Shown: positions 1 through 8,698 of the stretch, one piece after another | Layout: every line of letters starts with the position of its first letter | How positions within the stretch are numbered: position 1 is the first letter of the stretch | DNA from: Gemmiger sp. An87 | GTDB taxonomy: Bacteria; Bacillota; Clostridia; Oscillospirales; Ruminococcaceae | Assembly (NCBI RefSeq): GCF_002159185.1 | Contig: NZ_NFHD01000016.1 | Location: forward strand, 1-64,000 | Direction of reading: 5' to 3' | DNA length: 64,000 nucleotides | Position numbers and translations under genes: made by a program | The notes under the pieces: model-generated | What the model saw: the letters and a program-made list of their open reading frames with translations, nothing else | Databases searched by the model: none | Told to the model about the DNA's origin: nothing

Positions 1-118
1 TCTGAAAAAGCTGGCCATCTGGAAATGGAACGCCACCCATCCAGGGTTGGATCTCCGCAAACCAACAAGATGGAGAGGAAATCTTCTTCCTTTTTCTCTA
101 TTCTTTTACTTTTCATGC

Positions 119-157
119 AAAAAACCTGCTCTGGCTTGATTGTCACAGCAGGTTTTT
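119..157 (-). terminator. Terminator of the MFS gene
   Basis: AAAAAACCTGCT (119-130) pairs with AGCAGGTTTTT (147-157) across a 16-base loop. The A-run on the left becomes a U-run on the minus strand, so the hairpin fits the end of the leftward MFS gene, which stops at 207. The T-run on the right means it could also act rightward. Confidence 0.7.
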
Positions 158-168
158 CTACAGGCTGA

Positions 169-200
169 GGACCTGTTCTCATTGAGAACAGGTCCTTTTT
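169..200 (+). terminator. Rightward intrinsic terminator
   Basis: A perfect 12-bp stem, GGACCTGTTCTC (169-180) and GAGAACAGGTCC (184-195), with a 3-base loop and a following T-run. It points rightward, so it probably ends a gene entering from the left edge. Bases 1-168 are open in one forward frame and 1-140 in another, but I recognise no protein there and call no gene. Confidence 0.75.
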
Positions 201-206
201 TCTTGT

Positions 207-1364
207 TTATCGGGAATTCGTCAGCCGGTCCTGCGCCAGATACAGTACCAGCCCGGCGAAGCAGAGCACGAAGCCGAAGCCCATGGCCAGCGGCAGAAAT
301 ACGTCCGCCGCCCGGCCGAACACCAGGTTGGTGAACACTGCCACCAGGTCCATGAGAAGGGCGTTCAGGCTCAGCGCGGTGGCCCGGTCGCCGGTGGTCA
401 CCTGCCGGTTCTGCAGCGTGGTCTGCAAGGGGGTGAACAGGCTGTGGCAGACCCGCAGCAGCAGGATTGCCGCCACTGAAACCAGCGGGCCCTGCGTCAG
501 CGCCAGCGCCAGGCAGGCAGCCGCCGCCAGGCCCAGCAGCAGCGCACCGGTGCGCCGCTCCCCCAGCCAGCCGGTAAGCCGGGCGGAAAACCCGCCGCAC
601 AGCCCCAGCAGCGTCATGACCACATAGACGGCGGCGATGGCGCTGGCCGAAAGCCCGGCCCGGGTGTATTGCACCTGATTCAAAAAGGTGGTGATGGTCT
701 GGTGTGCCTCGTTCAAAAATGCCGCCGCCAGCACTAAAAGCAGCAGCCGGGGACTGCGGGCCAGCTGCCCCAGCAGCGCGGCGAAATCCGCCAGCTGGTG
801 GCTGGCTGTTCTCGCCTGGCTGGGATGTACCTCCCGCAGGAAAAGCGCCAGCACCGCCGCGGCCCCGTAGCTGAACACGGTGAGCAGGCCCGCCAGCCGG
901 TAATCTTCACCCACAAACACCGCATATACGGCGCTGGCCGCCAGCAGTCCGGCCATGCCCAGATTGTTGTAGATACTGAAGACCCGGTGGCTTTCCTCAT
1001 CCGGGCAGGAAAGATACAGAATACTCACGTCCAGACCGGAAAGTCCGGCGCATACCACGCTCAGCATCAGCCGCTCGGCCAGAAAACCGCCGAAGCCGCT
1101 GGCCTGCCAGAACACGATTTTGGAAAGAAAATACAGCCCGCAGCATAAAATCATGGAGCGGCGATAGCCGATCCGGTCGGCCAGAATGCCCCAGGGCACC
1201 TCCAGCGCCAGGGCCAGCGCCAGCGAGATGCTCTCGATCAGGGTGATCTGAAAAACGCTCACCCCCGCCGCCTGGCGGTACAGGGTTGCGATCGGCCCGT
1301 AGAACACCATGCCCTGCAAAAGGGCAATGGCGTACATCAGCCGGATGTTCCGTTTGTTTTCCAT
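207..1364 (-). CDS. MFS family exporter
   Basis: A 385-residue polytopic membrane protein, the usual length for a 12-helix major facilitator transporter. The loop after helix 2 reads GILADRIGYRRS, a good match to the MFS motif A (G-x-x-x-D-R-x-G-R-R), and a second short motif (LTGWLGERRTG) sits at the matching place in the C-terminal half, as expected from the internal duplication. The family exports drugs or metabolites by proton antiport; the substrate cannot be told. The open frame extends further upstream, but residues before MENKRN are hydrophilic and unlike the family, so I start at the ATG at 1364, although its ribosome site is weak. It has its own promoter (1525-1553) and a leader of about 150 bases. 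Confidence 0.8.
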   Translation of the reverse strand: MENKRNIRLMYAIALLQGMVFYGPIATLYRQAAGVSVFQITLIESISLALALALEVPWGILADRIGYRRSMILCCGLYFLSKIVFWQASGFGGFLAERLMLSVVCAGLSGLDVSILYLSCPDEESHRVFSIYNNLGMAGLLAASAVYAVFVGEDYRLAGLLTVFSYGAAAVLALFLREVHPSQARTASHQLADFAALLGQLARSPRLLLLVLAAAFLNEAHQTITTFLNQVQYTRAGLSASAIAAVYVVMTLLGLCGGFSARLTGWLGERRTGALLLGLAAAACLALALTQGPLVSVAAILLLRVCHSLFTPLQTTLQNRQVTTGDRATALSLNALLMDLVAVFTNLVFGRAADVFLPLAMGFGFVLCFAGLVLYLAQDRLTNSR

Positions 1365-1459
1365 TGCAGCAAAAAAACCGTCCTTTGTCTGAAAATACCA
1401 CACAGCAAACACCGCCCCGCGCAGTTGCGCAAAGCGGCTGTTACGCCTGTGAGGAATTT

Positions 1460-1477
1460 TTAGATGGGACGGTTCAT
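1460..1477 (-). other. Possible 5-codon leader peptide (MNRPI)
   Basis: Inside the MFS leader, AGGAG (1487-1491 on the minus strand) is followed after 9 bases by ATG, four sense codons and TAA, encoding M-N-R-P-I. Further downstream CCGC-TTT-GCGC-AACT-GCGC-GGG-GCGG can fold into a hairpin. Drug-inducible exporters and methylases in Firmicutes are often controlled by stalling on such short peptides. A frame this short can occur by chance, so this is only a candidate. Confidence 0.25.
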
Positions 1478-1524
1478 ATGCAGATTCTCCTGATGCGGGG
1501 CAGATTGGCCCGTAAATTTGCTTT

Positions 1525-1553
1525 ATTGTATCACAGCGGAAAATTGTTTGCAA
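1525..1553 (-). promoter_or_regulatory. Promoter of the MFS gene
   Basis: On the minus strand TTGCAA (1553-1548), a 17-base spacer and TACAAT (1530-1525), preceded by the extended -10 dinucleotide TG. It lies between the DUF624 terminator and the MFS start, pointing at the MFS gene. Confidence 0.65.
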
Positions 1554-1566
1554 GGATTTTCTCCGC

Positions 1567-1606
1567 AAAAGAAAACTCCCCCGATCCGTCCCGGTCGGGG
1601 GAGTTT
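1567..1606 (-). terminator. Terminator of the DUF624 gene
   Basis: AAACTCCCCCGA (1573-1584) pairs with TCGGGGGAGTTT (1595-1606), a 12-bp stem. On the minus strand it runs into a T-rich tract. It lies just after the stop codon at 1618. Confidence 0.8.
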
Positions 1607-1617
1607 GAGATAAGCGG

Positions 1618-2412
1618 TTATTCCTCGCGATTTTTGGCATCGCGTTCCGCCTGCTGCTGGCGGAACCGCTCCTCCAGACCGAAACATTTGTCCATTACCG
1701 GGTAGAGGATCATCAGCACGATCAGCTCCACAAAGGCGAAGCCGAACAGCAGTACCCACAGGGCGCTGTAGGGCAAAAAGGCGATCACAGCCAGCCAGTA
1801 CAGAATCTGGATCAGCGCCGCGCCGATGCAGCGAGGTGCAAAGGAAAGAGCCAGAAGCAGGCTGTTTTTGATCAGCAGGGGCAGCGGCAGCTCCATCAGC
1901 ACCATCTGACTGAACAGGAAGGGGAAGATCATGGCGGTGAGCAGCACGTTCAGGCAGATCAGCGCAGCGCTGGCCACGTCGGGCTGGCCGCCGGTAAACA
2001 GGAAGTAGCCCATGAACAGCTGGCTGGCCAGCAAAAAGCCCAGCAGCGCGCCGGGAATCAGGCTCTGGCGCCAGTTGCGGCGGAAGGCCTTTTTGTAGGT
2101 GTGCCACCAGTAGCCCGGCTCATCCCGCAAGGCGCGCAGAATGGTGTCGTGCAGGCCGGCGTAGCAGGGGCCCAGCAGGAAGCCGCCCAGGAGACCGCCC
2201 ACGGCAGACAGCAACACTGCACGCCCCAGAATGCCCAGGAAGATCAGCGCAAGAGCGGGCACAAAGCAGATCGCACACAGCACATTGGCCCGGAACAAAT
2301 CGCCCATGTCGCGGCCGAGAATCTCGAAAAAGCGGGCTGCGCCCTTTTTGCGGGGCTCGTCCTTGCGAACACCGGGGCCGGGGGCGTTGTAGTTGGGGTG
2401 GAAAAGACCCAT
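1618..2412 (-). CDS. DUF624 (YesL-like) membrane protein
   Basis: 264 residues. After a cytoplasmic N-terminus of about 40 residues come alternating hydrophobic segments, about five or six membrane helices, ending in a charged tail (EERFRQQQAERDAK). Length and pattern fit the DUF624 / YesL family, whose genes usually sit beside carbohydrate ABC transporters; the biochemical role is unknown. Here it is transcribed away from a LacI gene and an alpha-glucan transporter, the common arrangement. The ATG at 2412 follows AGGAG on the minus strand at a workable distance. Assignment to DUF624 is by recall of the family, not by a profile search. Confidence 0.75.
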   Translation of the reverse strand: MGLFHPNYNAPGPGVRKDEPRKKGAARFFEILGRDMGDLFRANVLCAICFVPALALIFLGILGRAVLLSAVGGLLGGFLLGPCYAGLHDTILRALRDEPGYWWHTYKKAFRRNWRQSLIPGALLGFLLASQLFMGYFLFTGGQPDVASAALICLNVLLTAMIFPFLFSQMVLMELPLPLLIKNSLLLALSFAPRCIGAALIQILYWLAVIAFLPYSALWVLLFGFAFVELIVLMILYPVMDKCFGLEERFRQQQAERDAKNREE

Positions 2413-2627
2413 GTTGAATCATCGCTCCTTTTTGTTATGCGGGCGCGCCGCGCCCTGGTTCTTCTGCCTTTATTTGTATCATATTTTCCGCCGGATTACA
2501 AACGGGAGGCAGCCTGCCGGTATGCGGTGTACGGAATCGTTTCCGGGAATTTGCGGTGAAATACAGGCAAAGCGCACAAAACTTTCCACAAACTGATGCA
2601 TATATCGATGAAAATAACGAAAAGCGG

Positions 2628-2656
2628 TTGAAAGTGCAAAAAAACGAGCATATAAT
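2628..2656 (+). promoter_or_regulatory. Promoter of the LacI regulator gene
   Basis: TTGAAA (2628-2633), a 17-base spacer and TATAAT (2651-2656). The start of transcription should fall near 2663. The rest of the 305-base gap between the divergent genes is AT-rich, with no other clear feature apart from the operator below. Confidence 0.8.
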
Positions 2657-2665
2657 ATAAGCGTA

Positions 2666-2677
2666 GGAAACGTTTCC
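2666..2677 (+). promoter_or_regulatory. Probable LacI-family operator
   Basis: GGAAACGTTTCC, a perfect 12-bp palindrome with the central CG typical of LacI-family operators, placed just after the predicted transcription start. A half-similar CAACGTTTCG follows at 2680-2689. The position suggests autorepression by the adjacent regulator and perhaps control of the downstream transporter genes. Confidence 0.7.
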
Positions 2678-2717
2678 GGCAACGTTTCGAATGCTTGCGG
2701 AAGGGAGAGCGGTGCGC

Positions 2718-3722
2718 ATGACCATCAAGGACATTGCCCGGGAAAGCGGTTATGCCATCAGCACCGTTTCCCGCGCGCTGAACAATCACCCGGATGTGAG
2801 CGAGGAAGCCAAGGCCCGCATCCGCCAGGTGGTGGAGGCCCGGGGTTTTGTGCCCAACGCCAACGCCCGCAAGCTCAAGCAGACCGAGGCAAAAAGCATT
2901 GTGTTTGTGGTCAAAAGCACCGCCAACATGTTCTTTGCGGGCATGCTGGTTCAGCTGCAGCAGCTGGTGAGCCGGGCCGGGTACGACGGCGTGGTCCAGT
3001 ATCTGGACGAGGATGGCGATGAGGTGGTGCTGGCCCGGCAGTTGAGCCGGGAGCTGAAGCCCAGAGGCATTATTTTCCTGGGCGGCAGCGCCGAGCACTT
3101 CCGCAAAGGCTTTGCGGATATTCACCTGCCCTGTGTGCTGGCCACGGTGGTCAGCGAGGAACTGGTCTTCCCCAACCTTTCCATGGTGGGCGTGGATGAC
3201 CGCAAGGGCGGCGCGGCGGCCATCGACCATCTGCTGGCCAACGGCCATAAGGACATTCTGATCCTGGGCGCGGACCCCGCCTACAGCAACCCCAGCTACA
3301 AGCGGCTGCAGGGCTGTAACGACAGCTTCACCGCCCACGGCATGGAGCTGGCGCCCCGCCGCTATCTGCGGACCAGCTTCAGCTTTGAGGCTGCCTACCA
3401 GGCCATGGACGCCTGGCTGAAGGAGGGCCAGCGGCCCCAGGCGGTGTTTGCCATGAGCGACACCACCGCCATCGGCGCCATCCGGGCGCTGAACGACCAC
3501 GGACTGCGGGTACCGGAGGACGTGTCGGTGATCGGCTACGACGGTGTGGAGCTGGCAAACTTTTACACCCCGCGGCTGTGCACCATGCGCCAGCCCTCCG
3601 AGCGCATCGCTCAGGCCAGCGTGGAGCTGCTGCTGGGCTGCATCGAGAAAAACCAGCCCGCCCGCACCCTGATGCTGGAAGCGGAGCTGGTGTTCGGCGA
3701 ATCGGTGGCCGAGCGCAGATGA
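2718..3722 (+). CDS. LacI-family transcriptional regulator
   Basis: 334 residues from the ATG at 2718. The N-terminus TIKDIARESGYAISTVSRAL is a classic LacI helix-turn-helix and hinge start; the rest is the periplasmic-binding-protein-like effector domain (VGVDDRKGG, AMSDTTAIGAIRALNDHG, SVIGYDG). A longer frame opens at 2691, but AAGGGAG lies upstream of 2718 and family members begin at this methionine. It precedes the binding protein, permeases and MalQ by 73 bp, so it is the likely regulator of alpha-glucan uptake, sensing a sugar ligand. GGAAACGTTTCC at its own promoter is the likely binding site. Confidence 0.9.
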   Translation: MTIKDIARESGYAISTVSRALNNHPDVSEEAKARIRQVVEARGFVPNANARKLKQTEAKSIVFVVKSTANMFFAGMLVQLQQLVSRAGYDGVVQYLDEDGDEVVLARQLSRELKPRGIIFLGGSAEHFRKGFADIHLPCVLATVVSEELVFPNLSMVGVDDRKGGAAAIDHLLANGHKDILILGADPAYSNPSYKRLQGCNDSFTAHGMELAPRRYLRTSFSFEAAYQAMDAWLKEGQRPQAVFAMSDTTAIGAIRALNDHGLRVPEDVSVIGYDGVELANFYTPRLCTMRQPSERIAQASVELLLGCIEKNQPARTLMLEAELVFGESVAERR

Positions 3723-3795
3723 ATTTGTATCCCGGGCGGGAGCAGCCCGCCCTTCAATCGTCAACCATCAAGCATCAAAAAAGGAGAAACACACT

Positions 3796-5157
3796 ATGAA
3801 AAAGGCACTTGCACTTGTGCTTGCAGCAGCCATGGCGCTGAGCTTCGTGGCCTGCGGCGGCTCCGGAACGACCAGTACATCTCAAACCAGCGGCAGCACC
3901 TCCACCGGCGCAGCCTCCGCCACCGGTGACGCCTCCGGCGGCCGGGTTTACTACCTGAACTTCAAGCCCGAGCAGGCAGACCAGTGGGTGGAGCTGGCCG
4001 CCAAGTACACCGAGGAGACCGGCGTTCCCGTGGACGTGGTCACTGCCGCCTCCGGTACCTATGAGTCCACCCTGAAGGCCGATATGGCCAAGACCGACGC
4101 TCCCACCCTGTTCCAGGTAAACGGCCCCGTTGGCCTGGCCGCCTGGAAGGACTACTGCTATGACCTGTCCGACACCGAGCTGTACAAGCAGCTGACCAGC
4201 GATTCCTTCGCACTGAAGGATGGCGACAAGGTCGCCGGCGTGGCCTACGTAATCGAGACCTACGGCCTGATCTACAACAAGGCTTTGCTGAACGAGTACA
4301 TCGCCAAGGATTACGCGGTGATCGAGGACGCTGCCGAGATCAATAACTTCGATACCCTGAAGGCTGTGGCCGAGGATATCACCGCCCATAAGGACGATCT
4401 GGGCTTTGCCGCCTTCACCAGCGCCGGCATGGACTCCTCCTCCGACTGGCGTTTCAAGACCCATCTGGCCAACCTGCCCGTTTACTACGAGTACCAGGCC
4501 GACGGCATCACCTCCACCGACGCCATCAAGGGCACCTACCTGGACAACTACAAGAACGTATGGGATCTGTACATCAACAATGCCACCTGCGAGCCTGCTA
4601 TGATCGGCTCCAAGACCGGTGACGACGCGGCTGCCGAGTTCGCCATGGGCGAAGCGGTGTTCTACCAGAACGGCACCTGGGGCTACGGCCAGGTGACCGG
4701 CTACGAAGTGGCCGACGAGGATATGGGTATGATGCCCATCTACATCGGCGTTGAGGGCGAAGAGAACCAGGGCCTGTGCACCGGTTCCGAGAACTACTGG
4801 TGCATCAACGCCAAGGCCAGCGAGGAAGACATCCAGGCCACCATCGACTTTGTGGAATGGTGCATCACCAGCGAGACCGGCAAGACCGGTATGAAGGACA
4901 TGGGCTTTGTCTGCCCGTTCACCGGCTTCACCGATGAATACCTGCCTGAGAACCCGCTGGTTCTGGCTGCCAATGAGGACGTGGCTGCCGGTCACAAGAC
5001 CGTGGACTGGTGCTTCACCACCATGCCTTCCGAAGAGTGGAAGAACGGCGTGGGCGCTGCCCTGCTGGAGTACGCTCAGGGCACCGGCGACTGGAGCGGC
5101 GTGCAGACCGCCTTTGTGGACGGCTGGGCCACCGAGTACGCAGCTGCCAACGGCTGA
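3796..5157 (+). CDS. Sugar ABC transporter binding lipoprotein
   Basis: 453 residues. Residues 1-20 are a lipoprotein signal peptide ending in FVAC, so Cys20 would be lipid-modified and the protein anchored outside the membrane. A Ser/Thr/Gly-rich linker follows, then a family-1 extracellular solute-binding fold rich in aromatic residues. AAAGGAG precedes the ATG at good spacing. It is followed by two MalF/MalG-type permeases and malQ, so the ligand is probably a malto-oligosaccharide; this is inferred from context. No ATPase gene is present, so a shared MsmK-type ATPase encoded elsewhere would be needed. Confidence 0.88.
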   Translation: MKKALALVLAAAMALSFVACGGSGTTSTSQTSGSTSTGAASATGDASGGRVYYLNFKPEQADQWVELAAKYTEETGVPVDVVTAASGTYESTLKADMAKTDAPTLFQVNGPVGLAAWKDYCYDLSDTELYKQLTSDSFALKDGDKVAGVAYVIETYGLIYNKALLNEYIAKDYAVIEDAAEINNFDTLKAVAEDITAHKDDLGFAAFTSAGMDSSSDWRFKTHLANLPVYYEYQADGITSTDAIKGTYLDNYKNVWDLYINNATCEPAMIGSKTGDDAAAEFAMGEAVFYQNGTWGYGQVTGYEVADEDMGMMPIYIGVEGEENQGLCTGSENYWCINAKASEEDIQATIDFVEWCITSETGKTGMKDMGFVCPFTGFTDEYLPENPLVLAANEDVAAGHKTVDWCFTTMPSEEWKNGVGAALLEYAQGTGDWSGVQTAFVDGWATEYAAANG

Positions 5158-5190
5158 GCATCCATTCACTGAATATTATTTGTAAAACCG

Positions 5191-5222
5191 AAGGGGCGGG
5201 CAGGTTCTGCCCGCCCCTTTCC
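5191..5222 (+). terminator. Attenuating hairpin after the binding protein gene
   Basis: AAGGGGCGGGCAG and CTGCCCGCCCCTT form a 13-bp stem with a 3-base loop followed by TTT. A second GC-rich structure follows (GCCGGTC at 5242-5248 with GACCGGC at 5289-5295, enclosing a run of C then G). Hairpins here commonly reduce transcription into the permease genes and stabilise the binding-protein message. Confidence 0.6.
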
Positions 5223-5360
5223 CGGTTTGTTGCGCATACCTGCCGGTCTGCCCCCGGCCGGCGCGGCACTGCCCCCCTGCGGGGGGCGGACCGGCGGGCA
5301 TGACGGTCCCAGGCGGACCCGATCCGATCTTCACCCATTACAACAAGGAGGGAATTGTTT

Positions 5361-6203
5361 ATGGAACGCGCGGTCAAAAAATATTTCCCCATCTTCGCGC
5401 TGCCCACCCTGCTGGCCTTTGTCATTGGTTTTATCGCCCCCTTCATCGAGGGCGTGTATCTTTCGTTCTGTGAATTCACCACCATTTCGGATGCCCGGTT
5501 TGTGGGGCTGAAAAACTACGGCCGCATCTGGTCCGATCCCACCTTCCTGCATTCACTGTGGTTCACCGCCCTGTTCACGGTGGTCACGGTGATCCTGATC
5601 AACGTGCTGGCCTTTGCGGTGGCGCTGCTGCTCACCAAGACCTTCAAGGGCACCAACCTGTTCCGGGGCGTGTTCTTCATGCCCAACCTGATCGGCGGTA
5701 TCGTGCTGGGCTATACCTGGCAGCTGATTTTGAACGGCATTTTCGGCCTGTTTGGCCGTACCCTCACCTACAGCGCATCCTACGGCTTCTGGGGCCTGGT
5801 CATCCTGATGTGCTGGCAGCAGGTGGGCTACATGATGATCATCTACATCGCCGGCCTGCAGAGCATTCCGGGCGATCTGTACGAGGCGGCCCGCATCGAC
5901 GGCGCCAATCCCCGCCAGTGCCTGTGGCGCATCACCCTGCCCATGAGCATGCCCTCCATCACCATCTGCACCTTCCTGACCCTGACCAACGGCTTCAAGC
6001 TGTATGACCAGAACCTGGCGCTCACCAACGGCCAGCCCTCCGATATGACCGAGATGCTGGCGCTGAACATCGTGAATACCTTCTACGGCCGCAACGGCTG
6101 GGAGGGCGTCGGCCAGGCCAAGGCTGTGATCTTCACCATTCTGGTGGCGATCCTGGCGCTGGCCCAGAACCGTCTGACCCGCACAAAGGAGGTGCAGCAG
6201 TAA
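5361..6203 (+). CDS. Sugar ABC transporter permease, MalF type
   Basis: 280 residues, six predicted membrane helices. The cytoplasmic EAA loop is clear (EAARIDGANPRQCLWRITLP), the surface that docks onto the ATPase. The frame opens two codons earlier at a TTG, but AAGGAGG at 5345-5351 sits 9 bases from the ATG at 5361, so I start there. It forms a heterodimer with the next gene to make the membrane channel for the oligosaccharide delivered by the upstream binding protein. Its stop overlaps the next start. Confidence 0.88.
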   Translation: MERAVKKYFPIFALPTLLAFVIGFIAPFIEGVYLSFCEFTTISDARFVGLKNYGRIWSDPTFLHSLWFTALFTVVTVILINVLAFAVALLLTKTFKGTNLFRGVFFMPNLIGGIVLGYTWQLILNGIFGLFGRTLTYSASYGFWGLVILMCWQQVGYMMIIYIAGLQSIPGDLYEAARIDGANPRQCLWRITLPMSMPSITICTFLTLTNGFKLYDQNLALTNGQPSDMTEMLALNIVNTFYGRNGWEGVGQAKAVIFTILVAILALAQNRLTRTKEVQQ

Positions 6204-7039
6204 TGAACGACAAGCCGAAACATGGATGGATCTACACCCTGGTTTTTTCCATCGTGAGCATTGTGTACATCTCGCCCATCCTGATGATCTTCATGAACAG
6301 CTTCAAGAAAAAGGCCTACATCAACCGGATGCCCTTCTCACTGCCGGATGAAAAGACCTTTGTGGGGCTGGAAAACTACGTGGAGGGCCTGCGCAAGACC
6401 GGCTTCTTCAGCGCCTTTGGCTACAGCCTGTTCATCACGGTGGCCAGCGTGGCGGTGATCCTGCTGTGCACCTCCATGTGCGCCTGGTACATCAGCCGGG
6501 TCCACACCTGGTACACCAAGGCCATCTACATGCTCTGCCTCATCTCCATGGTTGTCCCCTTCCAGATGGTCATGTATCCCCTGTCCAAGATCAGCGACTC
6601 CATGCGGCTGGGCAACCCGGTCGGCATCATCCTGATCTATCTGGGCTTCGGCGCGGGCCTTGCGGTGTTCATGTTCACCGGCTTCATGCGCAGTGTTCCC
6701 ATCGAGGTGGAGGAGGCCGCCATGATCGACGGCTGCAACCCCCTGCAGACCTTCTTCCGCGTGGTGCTGGCCATGCTCAAGCCCACTCTGGTGAGCGTGG
6801 GCATCCTGGAGACCATGTGGATCTGGAACGACTACCTGCTGCCCAGTCTGGTGCTGGACCTGCGCAAGTACAAGACCATTCCCATCGCCATTCAGTACCT
6901 GAAGGGCGGCTACGGCTCGGTGGACTGGGGCGCCATGATGGCCATGCTGGTGCTGGCCATTGTGCCCATCATCCTGTTCTACCTGGCCTGCCAGAAGCAC
7001 ATCATCAAGGGTGTGGCAGCCGGTGCGGTAAAGGGCTGA
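6203..7039 (+). CDS. Sugar ABC transporter permease, MalG type
   Basis: 278 residues, six predicted helices and an EAA loop (EEAAMIDGCNPLQTFFRVVL). It is the partner of the preceding permease: the ATG at 6203 overlaps the previous TAA by one base, which implies coupled translation. The C-terminus VAAGAVKG is typical of MalG-type subunits. The substrate is inferred from the adjoining malQ. Confidence 0.88.
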   Translation: MNDKPKHGWIYTLVFSIVSIVYISPILMIFMNSFKKKAYINRMPFSLPDEKTFVGLENYVEGLRKTGFFSAFGYSLFITVASVAVILLCTSMCAWYISRVHTWYTKAIYMLCLISMVVPFQMVMYPLSKISDSMRLGNPVGIILIYLGFGAGLAVFMFTGFMRSVPIEVEEAAMIDGCNPLQTFFRVVLAMLKPTLVSVGILETMWIWNDYLLPSLVLDLRKYKTIPIAIQYLKGGYGSVDWGAMMAMLVLAIVPIILFYLACQKHIIKGVAAGAVKG

Positions 7040-7058
7040 CACAGCGAAAGGAGCGATC

Positions 7059-8528
7059 GTGTTGAAGCGTGCAAGCGGTATCCTGCTGCCGGTTTCCAGC
7101 CTGCCGGGCCCCTGGGGCATCGGTACGCTGGGCGAAGAGGCCCGGCGGTTTGTGGATTTTCTTGCCGCCGCGGGCCAGACCTACTGGCAGATCCTGCCGG
7201 TGGGGCCCACCGGCTACGGCGACAGCCCCTACCAGAGCTTTTCCGCCTTTGCGGCAAATCCCTATTTCATCGACCCGGGTATTCTGATCCGGCAGGGCCT
7301 GCTCACCGAAGAGGAGGCCGAGGCGGACTGGGGCGAAGACCCGGCCCGGGTGGACTACGGCGCACTGTATGCCAGCCGCCACACTCTGCTGCAAAAGGCG
7401 GCGGACCGGCTGCCGGACGGTGACAGCAGCTTTTCCGCCTGGCAGAAGGAGCAAAGCGCCTGGCTGGAGGACTACGCCCTCTTCATGGCGCTGAAGGAGG
7501 AGAACGACCAGCAGAGCTGGTTCCACTGGCCGGACGAGGTGCGGCTGCGCCGCCCCGACGCGCTGGCAAAGGCCCGGCAGCGGCTGGCCGGCCGGGTGGA
7601 CTACTGGAAAAAGGTCCAGTATCTGTTCTACCGCCAGTGGGCGGAGCTTCTGGCCTATGCTCACCAAAAGGGCGTGCAGGTCATCGGCGACATCCCCATC
7701 TACGTCTCGCCGGACTCCTCGGACATCTGGGCCGATCCGGAACTGTTCCAGACCGACGGGGACCGGCGGCTCACCCGGGTGGCGGGCTGCCCGCCGGATG
7801 CCTTTGCCGCCGAAGGCCAGCTCTGGGGCAATCCTTTGTATGACTGGCCCCGCCACAAAGCCACCGGCTACGCCTGGTGGCTGCGGCGGCTGCGCCATGC
7901 GCTCACCATCTACGATGTGGTGCGCATCGACCACTTCCGGGGCTTCGAGAGCTATTATTCCATTCCGGCCAGGGACACCACCGCTCAGAACGGCAGCTGG
8001 CAGCCCGGTCCCGGCATGGATTTCATCGGCGCCATCCACGCCGCCATGCCCGGCGCGCGGATTATCGCCGAGGACCTGGGCTACCTGACCCCCCAGGTGA
8101 AGGAGCTGCTGGAGGGCAGCGGCTACCCGGGCATGAAGGTGCTGCAGTTCGCCTTCGACCGGCGGGAGGCCGGGGATTATCTGCCCCACAACTACCTGCA
8201 CAACTCGGTGGTCTACACCGGTACCCACGACAATACCACCACCGCCGCCTGGGAAGCCGAAGCCCATCCGGAGGACGTGGCAAGGGCCCGGGCCTATCTG
8301 CACACGGCGGACGAGCCGCTGGTGGAAAGCTTCATCCGGGCGGCGCTGGCCAGCGTGAGCAACACCGCCATCGTGCCCATGCAGGACTGGCTGGGCCTGG
8401 GCGGCGAGGCGCGGATGAATGTGCCCAGCCGCCCCTGGGGCAACTGGCAGTGGCGAGTGGAGCAAAGCGCTCTCACCCCGCAGCTGACCGTGCGCATTGC
8501 GGCTCTCACCGAGCTGTATGGCCGGTAA
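7059..8528 (+). CDS. malQ: 4-alpha-glucanotransferase (GH77)
   Basis: 489 residues, normal for MalQ. It transfers alpha-1,4-glucan segments between malto-oligosaccharides in the cytoplasm and releases glucose. The GH77 signatures are present in order: GILLPVSSLPGPWGIGTLG at the N-terminus, VRIDHFRGFE with the nucleophile Asp, AEDLGYL with the acid/base Glu, and GTHDNTTT with the third acidic residue. AAAGGAG precedes two possible starts, GTG 7059 and TTG 7062; the spacing allows either. It closes the alpha-glucan module and is followed by a strong terminator. Confidence 0.95.
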   Translation: MLKRASGILLPVSSLPGPWGIGTLGEEARRFVDFLAAAGQTYWQILPVGPTGYGDSPYQSFSAFAANPYFIDPGILIRQGLLTEEEAEADWGEDPARVDYGALYASRHTLLQKAADRLPDGDSSFSAWQKEQSAWLEDYALFMALKEENDQQSWFHWPDEVRLRRPDALAKARQRLAGRVDYWKKVQYLFYRQWAELLAYAHQKGVQVIGDIPIYVSPDSSDIWADPELFQTDGDRRLTRVAGCPPDAFAAEGQLWGNPLYDWPRHKATGYAWWLRRLRHALTIYDVVRIDHFRGFESYYSIPARDTTAQNGSWQPGPGMDFIGAIHAAMPGARIIAEDLGYLTPQVKELLEGSGYPGMKVLQFAFDRREAGDYLPHNYLHNSVVYTGTHDNTTTAAWEAEAHPEDVARARAYLHTADEPLVESFIRAALASVSNTAIVPMQDWLGLGGEARMNVPSRPWGNWQWRVEQSALTPQLTVRIAALTELYGR

Positions 8529-8554
8529 ACTGGAAAAACATCCAATATCCTTCC

Positions 8555-8585
8555 AAACGCCTTCCCGAAAGGGAGGGCGTTTTTG
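8555..8585 (+). terminator. Terminator after malQ
   Basis: AAACGCC...TTCCC, a GAAA loop, GGGAG...GGCGTTT, then a T-run. It ends the alpha-glucan operon. Confidence 0.85.
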
Positions 8586-8636
8586 TTAGGTTTGGGCAAA
8601 GAATGGGACGGCGCGCTTTTTCTTTTGGGCCAATTA

Positions 8637-8645
8637 TGGTACAAT
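8637..8645 (+). promoter_or_regulatory. Extended -10 promoter for plsC
   Basis: TG-G-TACAAT at 8637-8645 is an extended -10 element 54 bases before the start codon. There is no good -35 element, as is usual for extended -10 promoters. Confidence 0.5.
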
Positions 8646-8698
8646 AAGCGATAACGACGCAGCCCGGCGGGCTGCCTGAAACTGCAAGGAGAACTGTT

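Noticed and set aside
1-168. 3' end of a gene entering from the left
   Set aside because: Two forward frames are open but neither gives a recognisable protein; the rightward terminator at 169-200 is the only hint.
3775-5169. A 464-codon minus-strand frame opposite the binding protein gene
   Set aside because: Shadow frame; the plus strand has a ribosome site, lipoprotein signal and family features.
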